NCBI GenBank assembly: GCA_034433615.1
Contig: DAOUAJ010000213.1
Span: forward strand, 1-6,319
DNA length: 6,319 nt
Direction: 5' to 3'
Source of the DNA: DAOUAJ01 sp034433615
Lineage (GTDB): Bacteria; Chloroflexota; Anaerolineae; DUEN01
Positions within the stretch are counted from its first letter, which is position 1. Every line of letters begins with the position of its first letter. The notes below the pieces were generated by a model that made no database searches, was not told the origin of the DNA, and saw nothing but the letters and a program-made list of their open reading frames with translations. The position numbers and the translations under genes are program-made. Positions 1 to 5,347 of the stretch are shown here, piece by piece.

Positions 1-174
1 CAGAAGTGGACCAACTTCTACATGAAGGTACTCACGCGCTTTGCGACAGATCCTAGCCTCCGTATTCGTCTCGAATTCGAGGTAGCGCCAGGAGAGGGAA
101 TTACCCAGCAGCGGCTTGAGGAGACCCGGATGGCCCTGCGCGAACTGGGCCTTAACGACGTGATCGGGTCTTGA
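1..174 (+). CDS. C-terminal end of a probable DUF499/COG1483-type AAA ATPase (partial, 5' end outside window)
   Basis: Frame 1 is open from the first base to a TGA at 172-174 and gives 57 residues starting QKWTNFYMKVLTRF and ending ALRELGLNDVIGS. The pattern of W-x-N-F-Y-x-K-V-L-x-R-F, then a beta-rich stretch (RIRLEFEVAPGEG), then a helix (QQRLEETRMALRELGL) resembles, from memory, the extreme C-terminus of large DUF499-domain ATPases, some of which carry an N-terminal Swt1-like HEPN domain. That family often sits beside DUF1156 DNA methylases in predicted defence loci. The ATPase core is outside the window, so no catalytic motif can be checked. The gene ends 72 bases before the next promoter and looks unrelated to the catabolic genes downstream. 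No clear intrinsic terminator follows it. The reading frame is secure; the family assignment is tentative. Confidence 0.5.
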   Translation, partial: QKWTNFYMKVLTRFATDPSLRIRLEFEVAPGEGITQQRLEETRMALRELGLNDVIGS

Positions 175-246
175 ACATCGGCCCATTCTGGTTTAAAGCC
201 CCTCTACCCCGACGGCCGGATCAACTGCACGGATCGTGGACCCCCC

Positions 247-275
247 TTGACAGAATTTCTTTTCGCCGTTATAAT
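247..275 (+). promoter_or_regulatory. Consensus sigma70-type promoter for the ROK gene
   Basis: TTGACA (247-252) and TATAAT (270-275) both match consensus exactly and are separated by the optimal 17 bases. Transcription should start near 281-283, inside the palindrome at 279-299. The AT-rich stretch stands out in a GC-rich spacer. It faces the ROK gene and the genes behind it. Confidence 0.88.
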
Positions 276-278
276 TTC

Positions 279-299
279 AGTTACTAACAGTTAGTAACT
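279..299. promoter_or_regulatory. Palindromic operator overlapping the transcription start
   Basis: AGTTACTAAC (279-288), a single central A (289), then GTTAGTAACT (290-299) form a perfect 10-bp inverted repeat. It begins four bases after the -10 box and covers the expected start site, a position where a bound dimer would block initiation. Winged-helix repressors of the ROK family bind palindromes of about this size, and the next gene encodes one, so autorepression is likely. I found no second copy of TTACTAAC ahead of the other genes in the window. Confidence 0.8.
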
Positions 300-348
300 A
301 AGCCTCAACGGGGAAGGGTGATCGTGCACTTGCATGTGGCACGCTGGC

Positions 349-432
349 ATGCCCAACCACACCGATATGCCCCGGCCGATGATCGCCATTGATGTAGGAC
401 AGACATCGGCGAAGGCTCTCCCCGGGGAATGA
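349..432 (+). pseudogene. 27-codon leader ORF resembling the N-terminus of an ASKHA-fold sugar kinase (possible gene remnant)
   Basis: The ORF runs from ATG 349 to TGA 430-432, with a second in-frame ATG at 379. From that internal ATG it reads MIAIDVGQTSAKALPGE. This resembles the first strand and phosphate-binding loop (I-D-x-G-x-T-S-x-K-A) of FGGY or BadF/BadG-type kinases. The similarity stops within 17 residues and the frame closes 28 bases before the ROK start, so no kinase domain remains. It could be the stub of a deleted kinase gene, a leader peptide, or chance. No strong ribosome-binding site was seen for either ATG. The peptide is what is seen; the kinase resemblance is judged by eye. 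Confidence 0.3.
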
Positions 433-460
433 TTCGCCCTGACAGAGGCCAGAGACTGCT

Positions 461-1648
461 ATGAGCCAAACCGCTACCGCCAGCGTGATGCGCAGGATCA
501 ACCGCACGGCGATCCTGGACCTCATCCGGCAAAAGGGCCCCATCGCGCGTTCCGAGATCGCGCGCCAGTTGCACGTCAGCCTGCCCACGGCGATGCGCAT
601 CGTGGATGATCTGATCGCGGAAGACCTGGTGCGCTATCACGGCAGTCGCGAATCCACCGGGGGGCGCCCCAGTGCACTGTTGGAGTTCAACGGCAAGGCG
701 TACGCGGTAATCGGCGTAGACCTGGGGGACGCCAGGATGTTTGGCACGGTGGCCGACCTGTCCGGCGCGGTGCAGCATGAGATGTATCCTCCCCGCGAGA
801 ATCACAGCCCCGAGGAGAACCTGGAGCGGCTTTGCGAGCTGATTGAAAGGTTGCTGGACGCGCCGCGGCCGCCGGGGCAGCGTATCCGGGGCATCGGCAT
901 CGGCGCGCCGGGCCTCACGTTGAGCCCGGAAGGTGTCGTCGTGTGGGCCCCCAGCCTGGGCTGGCGTGATCTTCCTCTCAAACGCATCCTCAGCGATCGC
1001 TTCGACGTGCCAGTGTTTGTGGAGAACGACGTGAATCTGGCGGCCCTGGGCGAATGGGGCTTTGGAGCAGGGCGAGGTGCCCGAAATCTGGTCTGTATCT
1101 CCGTGGGCACCGGCGTGGGCGCCGGCATTATCCTCGATGGCGCGCTCTATCGTGGCCACCATCAGGCGGCTGGCGAGATTGGCTATCTGCTGCCGGGGGT
1201 TGAGTCCTTAGGGCGTCGCTACGATCAATTCGGTGCGCTGGAGAGTCTCGCCTCGGGGACCGGGATCGCGCGGCGCGCACGCGAGCTGCTGGAACAGGAA
1301 GGGCTTCCCCTGCCGGCTGGTGACCTGAGCGCCGAGGAGGTCTTCGCGGCGGCGCGGCGGGGGGAGCCCTGGGCCCAGAAGGTGGTTAGCGACACAGTGG
1401 ACTATCTGAGCCTGGCGATCGTCAGCGTGAGCACGGTCCTCGACCCGGAGGTCATCGTTTTGGGCGGAGGCGTAGCCCGCTCGGCCGATCTCTTGATCGA
1501 GCCGATTCTGCGACGGTTAGATGGCGTCATGTTGTGCGTCCCTCGGCTGGTGGCGTCGCCGCTGGGCCGGCGGGCGGCCGTGATGGGGGCGATCATGCTG
1601 GTCTTGAACGCCACCACCGAGCACCTTGTGCTCAGGCAGCTCTTATAG
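461..1648 (+). CDS. ROK-family transcriptional regulator (winged-helix plus sugar-kinase-like domain)
   Basis: 395 residues, the usual length for ROK repressors of the NagC/Mlc/XylR type. An N-terminal winged helix-turn-helix (about 12-72) includes SEIARQLHVSLPTAMRIVDDL, with a wing ending STGGRP. The ASKHA kinase-like domain follows: GVDLGD (85-90), GIGIGAPG (144-151), VENDVNLAALGE (187-198, with D190 at the catalytic-base position), SVGTGVGAGI (214-223), AGEIGY (237-242) and VIVLGGGV (331-338). Two ROK hallmarks are altered. The ExGH metal-binding histidine is Y242, and the CxCGxxGCxE zinc motif is absent, with DQFGALESLASG in its place. It therefore probably binds a sugar as effector without phosphorylating it. 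The stop is TAG. It is likely autoregulated through the palindrome at 279-299 and may control the glycosidase and methyltransferases downstream. The effector is unknown. Confidence 0.92.
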   Translation: MSQTATASVMRRINRTAILDLIRQKGPIARSEIARQLHVSLPTAMRIVDDLIAEDLVRYHGSRESTGGRPSALLEFNGKAYAVIGVDLGDARMFGTVADLSGAVQHEMYPPRENHSPEENLERLCELIERLLDAPRPPGQRIRGIGIGAPGLTLSPEGVVVWAPSLGWRDLPLKRILSDRFDVPVFVENDVNLAALGEWGFGAGRGARNLVCISVGTGVGAGIILDGALYRGHHQAAGEIGYLLPGVESLGRRYDQFGALESLASGTGIARRARELLEQEGLPLPAGDLSAEEVFAAARRGEPWAQKVVSDTVDYLSLAIVSVSTVLDPEVIVLGGGVARSADLLIEPILRRLDGVMLCVPRLVASPLGRRAAVMGAIMLVLNATTEHLVLRQLL

Positions 1649-1681
1649 CTTGCCGCAGTCAAATAGCTGGGGGAGGGAACT

Positions 1682-1736
1682 GGTTTCAGCCGCCCTGAGC
1701 GCGAGGCTAAAGCCGTCACGCTGAAAGGACGAAACC
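1682..1736. repeat. Nested inverted repeat after the ROK gene
   Basis: TTTCAGC (1684-1690) pairs with GCTGAAA (1720-1726), and GGTTTC (1682-1687) also mirrors GAAACC (1731-1736). GGCTAAAGCC (1705-1714) forms a small hairpin inside. There is no T-tract afterwards, so this is not a standard intrinsic terminator, though it may protect or end the ROK message. Confidence 0.5.
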
Positions 1737-1825
1737 CTTTGGTCCGGAAACTAGCCCCCGCAGGACAAGCCTCAGGCTTGCCTTTGGGCCGGAAACCAGC
1801 CCCCGTAGGGCAAGCCTCAGGCTTG
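1736..1825. repeat. Two tandem copies of a 45-bp palindrome-bearing repeat
   Basis: Copy 1 is 1736-1780 and copy 2 is 1781-1825, directly adjacent, with 41 of 45 bases identical. The differences are at 1743/1788, 1752/1797, 1761/1806 and 1765/1810. Each unit begins CCTTTGG and ends in the palindrome CAAGCCT-C-AGGCTTG. In copy 2 the palindrome grows to 13-bp arms, GTAGGGCAAGCCT (1805-1817) and AGGCTTGCCCTAC (1819-1831), around a single C. This looks like a REP-type intergenic repeat rather than a CRISPR, because there is no spacer. Confidence 0.85.
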
Positions 1826-1840
1826 CCCTACTGCTTTGCA

Positions 1841-1862
1841 GCCCGGTGCTTCAGCGCCGGGC
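1841..1862. repeat. GC-rich hairpin
   Basis: GCCCGGTGC (1841-1849) and GCGCCGGGC (1854-1862) pair over nine positions, one of them a G-T wobble, around the loop TTCA. No T-run follows, so termination is uncertain. It resembles other short palindromic repeats in this spacer. Confidence 0.6.
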
Positions 1863-1940
1863 AAAGGTGGTAGGCGCCTACTCCCCTAAGTTTTGTATGC
1901 CCCCTGGGCAAAGTATGGCCATAGTCTGTCCGGGCTCTAA

Positions 1941-2004
1941 GAGCCTGTCCGAAAACCAAAGGGGGCACGGTCGGGAGACCGTGCCCAACTTTCCGGATAG
2001 GCTC
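1941..2004. mobile_element. 64-bp MITE-like element with GAGCCT ends and a TAA target duplication
   Basis: The left end GAGCCTGTCCGAAAA (1941-1955) and the inverted right end (1990-2004, read GAGCCTATCCGGAAA) match at 13 of 15 positions. TAA lies on both sides (1938-1940 and 2005-2007), as expected of a 3-bp target-site duplication. An inner perfect stem, GGGCACGGTC (1963-1972) with GACCGTGCCC (1977-1986), closes a GGGA loop. From memory, GAGCC-type ends with a TNA duplication fit the IS5/IS1031 group of transposons, which could mobilise such an element. No transposase is encoded. The long hairpin lies 104 bases ahead of the GH4 start and could affect transcription there. Confidence 0.6.
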
Positions 2005-2092
2005 TAAGCGTGCTGCGCTGTGTGCGCTTCGTTGAGGAACAGGCGTGTAATGCCTGGAGCGCGAAAAGTACCCGTATCGCATCTTTTCTGAC

Positions 2093-2098
2093 GAGGAG
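2093..2098 (+). promoter_or_regulatory. Ribosome-binding site of the GH4 gene
   Basis: GAGGAG nine bases before the ATG at 2108 is a strong Shine-Dalgarno match and fixes this start. Confidence 0.8.
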
Positions 2099-2107
2099 TC
2101 CATCCCT

Positions 2108-3409
2108 ATGAAAGCGAAATTCGTGGTTATCGGCGCGGGGAGCCTCTCCTTCGGGACCATGACCGTGCGCGATTTGATGATGGCGCCGGAGCTGAAGGGG
2201 AGCGAGATCGCCCTGGTGGATGTCAACGCGGAGCGGCTGGACCGCATGACGCGCCTGGCCCATCGCCTCAACGCCACCTGGCAGGCCGAGATGAAGATTA
2301 CGGCCACCACCGATCGCCGAGAGGCATTGCCGGGCGCCGACATCGTGATCGGCGCCGTCGAGCGCAACCGCTACCGGCTGTGGCAGATGGACATCGAGAT
2401 TCCGCGCAAGCACGGCTGCGGCGAGCTCTACGGCGAGAACGGCGGGCCCGGCGGCTTCTTCCACACCTTGCGACAGGTCCCGATCACGCTCGAGATCGTG
2501 CGCGATATGGAGAAGCTCTGTCCCGACGCCTGGTTCATCAACATGAGCAACCCCGAAAGCCGCCTGACGCTGGCCATCAAGCGCTACTCCAAGATCAAAG
2601 TCGTCGGCGTCTGCCTGGGAGCCTACATCACGCGCCGCCACCTGGCCGAGACAGTCCTGGGCTTGCCGGAAGAGGAGGTGGAGATCAAGGCCGCCGGCAT
2701 CAACCACTGTCACTGGGTGATAGACATCCGCCGCGTCGGGACCGGCGAGGACCTCTATCCGGCGGTGCGCGAGCGGATCGAGCGCCTCGATCCCGCCTGG
2801 CAGCCGCTGTCGCGCGAGTGCCTGCGTCGCTTCGGCTACTTCCCCGGGCCGGCCGACAACCACGTCGGCGAGTATCTGAGCTGGGGTGGGAAGTTCATGC
2901 CGCCCGGCTACACCCAGTGGATCTTCAAGGCCGATAAGACCACAGATGTCCAGACAGCGCGCCTGGAGCAGTTCGCCAGTGGCGAAGGGCCGTTCCAGCC
3001 GGCCGAGCTGGAGGAGTTCATGGTGGAGCGTGGCTATCGCTGGCAGACGCTCGACATCATCCTCTCCCTGCTCGACGGCCGCCACCGCTACGTCCTCTCG
3101 GTCAACATCCCCAACGACGGCTACATCACCAACCTGCGCCGGGATGCCATCGTGGAGGTGCCCGCCATCGCGGGGGCCGACCACATCTACGGCCTGGGCA
3201 TGGGCGAGCTGCCTCCGGCCATCGCGGCGCTGCTGGAGCTGCAACTGGCGATCATGGACCTGAACGTGGAAGCCGCCGTCAAGGGCGATCGCAGGCTGGC
3301 GCTGGAGGGGCTGATGATTGACCCGCTGGTGCCCGATCCGGCCACGGCGGCCAAAATGCTGGACGAGGTGTTGATCGCTCAGGCGGAGTATCTGCCACAA
3401 TTTAGCTGA
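2108..3409 (+). CDS. Glycoside hydrolase family 4 enzyme (NAD- and divalent-metal-dependent)
   Basis: 433 residues, a normal GH4 length. GH4 enzymes cleave alpha- or beta-glycosides in the cytoplasm by oxidising C3 with bound NAD+, eliminating the aglycone and adding water, using Mn2+ or a similar ion. The N-terminal Rossmann motif is VIGAGSLSFG (7-16), with D38 at the end of strand 2. Family blocks follow: GENGGPGGFFHTLRQVP (109-125), INMSNPESRLT (144-154), VVGVCLGAYI (165-174), AGINHCHW (196-203) and ADNHVGEYLSWG (249-260). C169 and H200 sit at the two metal-ligand positions. The residue after the cysteine is leucine (CLGA), where characterised GH4 groups have CH.. or CN.., so the substrate cannot be assigned. 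A phospho-sugar substrate looks unlikely because the CN(V/I)P signature is missing. It could act on an alpha-galactoside, a uronide or a novel glycoside. Confidence 0.9.
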   Translation: MKAKFVVIGAGSLSFGTMTVRDLMMAPELKGSEIALVDVNAERLDRMTRLAHRLNATWQAEMKITATTDRREALPGADIVIGAVERNRYRLWQMDIEIPRKHGCGELYGENGGPGGFFHTLRQVPITLEIVRDMEKLCPDAWFINMSNPESRLTLAIKRYSKIKVVGVCLGAYITRRHLAETVLGLPEEEVEIKAAGINHCHWVIDIRRVGTGEDLYPAVRERIERLDPAWQPLSRECLRRFGYFPGPADNHVGEYLSWGGKFMPPGYTQWIFKADKTTDVQTARLEQFASGEGPFQPAELEEFMVERGYRWQTLDIILSLLDGRHRYVLSVNIPNDGYITNLRRDAIVEVPAIAGADHIYGLGMGELPPAIAALLELQLAIMDLNVEAAVKGDRRLALEGLMIDPLVPDPATAAKMLDEVLIAQAEYLPQFS

Positions 3410-3411
3410 TG

Positions 3412-3499
3412 AGCTGTCAGCCGTCAGCTTTCAGCCTCTCATTAGAGGTCGGAGGCTGCTTGCTATCTGCTGATTGCTGATAGCTAATAGCTGATAGCT
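3412..3499. repeat. Large imperfect inverted repeat of AGCTRTCAGC-type units
   Basis: The 24-nt block 3412-3435 and the reverse complement of 3476-3499 agree at 19 of 24 positions. Both are built from short units of the form AGCT(G/A)TCAGC. The stretch between them holds a small stem, CCTCT (3435-3439) with AGAGG (3444-3448). It fills nearly all of the 108-base gap between the GH4 gene and the first methyltransferase gene. No T-tract follows. It may act as an mRNA-stabilising or expression-tuning structure, or be an inert intergenic repeat. Confidence 0.65.
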
Positions 3500-3517
3500 C
3501 TCTGAGAAAGAACAGGT

Positions 3518-4975
3518 ATGGATCTGACATCACCCAATCTGGCGCCCCTGCGCTTCCAGCGGCCGGAGCTAATCTCGTTGGAGCAAGCCGCCCGGGTGCA
3601 CGAGCTGGCCAAACGGATCCTTCGAGAGATCGGCCTGGAGGTCCGACACGCGGGGGCCTTGCAGCGACTGCGGGCGGAGGGCTTCCGTGTCACCGGCGAT
3701 CGCGTCTGCTTCGAGCCGGCCGTGGTCGAGGAACACGTAGCGGAGATGCGCCGCTGGATCGCCTCACGCGTCACGCCCGAGCCGGCCCCTGATGACGGCC
3801 GGCTCACCCTCAGCGTGAGCACCTATTCCCTGTACGTGCACGACATCGAGGCCGATCGCGTGGTGCCGTACACCACCGATCGGCTCATCGCGATGTGCAA
3901 GCTCATAGACACCCTGGCTGATGATGGCGTCTACGGCGCGCCGCCCGGCATCCCCGCCGACGTACACCCCGATCTGCATCCCATCGCCCAATATCGGATC
4001 GCCGCCCTCTATGCTCGTCAGGGCGCGACGCCGGTGGACCCCACCTCCGCTCGCACCGTGAACTATCTCCTGGACATGGCCGAGGTGATGGGCCGCCCCA
4101 TCCGCAGCCTGCCCGTCTACATGCCCTCGCCCCTGCGCCTTGGCGGGGAATCGCTGGAGGTAGTGCTGGCCTGCATAGACCGTTTGTCCCACATCTGGGT
4201 CAGCAGCATGCCTTCCACCGGCGCCACGGCTCCCCTTCACCCGTTCGGCGCGCTGGTGCTGGCCGCGGCCGAGCTCATGGGCGGGCTGGTGATCCTGCGC
4301 GTGGTAACTGGCAAGCCGGCGACCTTCGGCGTCGGCATCTTTCCCTTCGACCTGCGTACCGGCGCCATGGTGTTTGGGTCGCCGGAGAACCTGCTGTTTC
4401 AGATGCTCTGCGCGGACTTCAATCGCTTCTACGGGTGGGAGGGCAACCGCGCGCCGGGGAACATCCACGTGATGTCCAAGCTGCCTGATGCCCAGTCGGC
4501 CGCGGAGAAGGCGGCCATCATGGCCGTGGGGGCCTTCCTGGGGGCGCGCCACTTCAGTTGCGCCGGCACCCTCAGCCTGGACGAGATCTTCAGCCCGGAG
4601 CAGTTGTTGCTGGATTGCGAGATCCGCGATTGGGTGCAGCGGGCGATCCAGGGGATATGGCTGGGCGAGGAGGCTGTGGGCGATTGGCTGGCGGAGATCC
4701 GGGCAGGCATAGGGCGTGGGTTTATGGGGCTGGACAGCACGTTGGACTTCTACCGGCCACACATCAGCACGTCGCCCCGGCACACATGGTATCCTCGTCG
4801 TTTTGAGCGCGGCGCCATCGGCCCCTGGCTGAGCGCCGGCGAGCCGCGCCTCTCGCAGCGGCTGCGAGACGAGGTGCGCCGACGCATCGCCGCGCATGAG
4901 TTTGAGCTGGACGCTGACCGGCGACGGGAGATCGAACGGATTTACCAGGCGGCATGCAAAGCCATCGGCCATTAG
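3518..4975 (+). CDS. MttB-family (trimethylamine methyltransferase superfamily) methyltransferase, non-pyrrolysine type, first copy
   Basis: 485 residues, normal for the COG5598 family. Relatives move a methyl group from a quaternary amine, such as glycine betaine (MtgB), proline betaine (MtpB), carnitine (MtcB) or gamma-butyrobetaine (MtyB), to a corrinoid protein. Seen here: the N-terminal helix LEQAARVHELAKRILREIGL (21-40), SMPSTGATAPLHPFGALVLA (230-249), the GSPENLLFQM block (287-296), SKLPDAQSAAEKAA (320-333), the SPEQLLLDCEIRDW block (359-372), FYRPHISTSPRHTWYPRRF (411-429), and the C-terminal family signature ending ERIYQAACKAIGH. No in-frame amber codon interrupts it and its own stop is TAG, so it is not a pyrrolysine enzyme. 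The family's usual DAQAG appears here as DAQSA (324-328). The ribosome-binding site is weak (GAGAAAG, 3504-3510). It follows the GH4 gene by 108 bases. Substrate unknown. Confidence 0.88.
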   Translation: MDLTSPNLAPLRFQRPELISLEQAARVHELAKRILREIGLEVRHAGALQRLRAEGFRVTGDRVCFEPAVVEEHVAEMRRWIASRVTPEPAPDDGRLTLSVSTYSLYVHDIEADRVVPYTTDRLIAMCKLIDTLADDGVYGAPPGIPADVHPDLHPIAQYRIAALYARQGATPVDPTSARTVNYLLDMAEVMGRPIRSLPVYMPSPLRLGGESLEVVLACIDRLSHIWVSSMPSTGATAPLHPFGALVLAAAELMGGLVILRVVTGKPATFGVGIFPFDLRTGAMVFGSPENLLFQMLCADFNRFYGWEGNRAPGNIHVMSKLPDAQSAAEKAAIMAVGAFLGARHFSCAGTLSLDEIFSPEQLLLDCEIRDWVQRAIQGIWLGEEAVGDWLAEIRAGIGRGFMGLDSTLDFYRPHISTSPRHTWYPRRFERGAIGPWLSAGEPRLSQRLRDEVRRRIAAHEFELDADRRREIERIYQAACKAIGH

Positions 4976-5034
4976 CAGTTAGCCCTCAGCCTTCGGCCGA
5001 CTGTCAACAAGCCGACCGTGAAACCATAAGGTTT

Positions 5035-5279
5035 GGATCACGAAGGCGCGAAGCGACACAGAAATCACGAAGCGCGAAGATCGGGTGGTCTCCCCCTTGG
5101 GTGTTGCTGAAGGCCCAGCCGTTAGAAACTGCGGGCAACGTCGGCGAAGTCGCCCTACGGCGACTGGATGTAGCCTGCGGAGGCAGGCTTTGCAGGCGTT
5201 GCCGTGACTTCCAGTCGCCAGGTAACGTTGTGCCCTTCGCGCTTCGTGCCCTTCGCGACCCTTCGTGACTTCGTGATCC
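5035..5279. repeat. 245-bp element with 45-nt terminal inverted repeats and nested palindromes
   Basis: The arms 5035-5079 and 5235-5279 are inverted copies of each other with 35 of 45 positions matching. The match is perfect over the outer 11 (GGATCACGAAG) and the inner 14 (CACGAAGCGCGAAG). The arms are made of CACGAAG/CGCGAAG heptamers. Inside, GGCGACTGGA (5159-5168) pairs with TCCAGTCGCC (5210-5219), AGCCTGC (5172-5178) pairs with GCAGGCT (5183-5189) around GGAG, and GGCAACG (5134-5140) mirrors CGTTGCC (5197-5203). No transposase and no clear target duplication were seen. It is either a non-autonomous mobile repeat or a structured intergenic repeat. Confidence 0.7.
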
Positions 5280-5331
5280 TGTTCCCCTCCGCCGCGGTGC
5301 CGCCCGTGGCATGGGGAACTATCCTGAACGT

Positions 5332-5337
5332 GAAGGA
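5332..5337 (+). promoter_or_regulatory. Ribosome-binding site of the second methyltransferase gene
   Basis: GAAGGA lies ten bases before the ATG at 5348. It overlaps an in-frame GTG at 5330, which favours ATG 5348 as the start. Confidence 0.75.
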
Positions 5338-5347
5338 ATATCCGGGT

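Larger units (their letters stand above)
276..460 (+). other. Long leader of the ROK transcript
   Basis: About 180 nt separate the predicted start site from the ATG at 461, which is long for a bacterial regulator gene. The leader contains a 27-codon ORF (349-432) and small possible hairpins, such as GATGT/ACATC at 391-395 and 403-407. No riboswitch class is recognisable. The ribosome-binding signal before 461 is weak: AGAGG at 444-448, 12 bases away. Confidence 0.45.
1649..2107. other. 459-base spacer between the ROK and GH4 genes, packed with palindromic repeats
   Basis: No protein-coding gene is supported here. In order it holds a TTTCAGC-bounded hairpin, two tandem 45-bp repeats with long palindromes, a GCCCGG hairpin, a 64-bp MITE-like element, and about 100 bases leading to the GH4 start. 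I saw no convincing -35/-10 pair for the GH4 gene, so readthrough from the ROK promoter and an undetected internal promoter both remain possible. Confidence 0.7.
4976..5347. other. 372-base spacer between the two methyltransferase genes
   Basis: No coding sequence is supported. It starts with a TTAGCCCTCAGCC stretch like the AGCT/CAGC repeats at 3412-3499. Next is a small stem, AAACC/GGTTT (5021-5025 and 5030-5034), and then the 245-bp inverted-repeat element at 5035-5279. The last 68 bases lead to the second methyltransferase gene. No clear promoter was found. Confidence 0.65.

Noticed and set aside
1736..1831. CRISPR array
   Set aside because: There are only two copies, directly adjacent with no spacer and with internal palindromes, so this is a tandem intergenic repeat.
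1841..1862. Rho-independent terminator
   Set aside because: The stem is strong but no T-run follows on either strand, so it is kept only as a hairpin repeat.
1885..1930. Promoter-like pair TTGTAT and TATGGC ahead of the GH4 gene
   Set aside because: The spacing is about 15 bases, both hexamers are poor, and the MITE-like hairpin lies between them and the gene.
1937..3400. Long open frame of 487 codons on the minus strand opposite the GH4 gene
   Set aside because: It mirrors the GC-rich codon pattern of the GH4 gene, has a low-complexity composition rich in H, Q, D and A, runs into the repeat spacer and shows no family motif.
3459..3490. Promoter-like pair TTGCTA and TAATAG ahead of the first MttB gene
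   Set aside because: The 19-base spacing is off, and the hexamers arise from the repeated CTGATAGCT units, so the match is likely incidental.
3764..4972. Open frame of 402 codons on the minus strand opposite the first MttB gene
   Set aside because: It lies inside a well-supported MttB-family gene, has no recognisable domain, and its composition is that of an antisense shadow.
4954..5268. Plus-strand frame of 104 codons over the spacer after the first MttB gene
   Set aside because: It starts inside the MttB gene, runs through the inverted-repeat element and has no ribosome-binding site or family resemblance.
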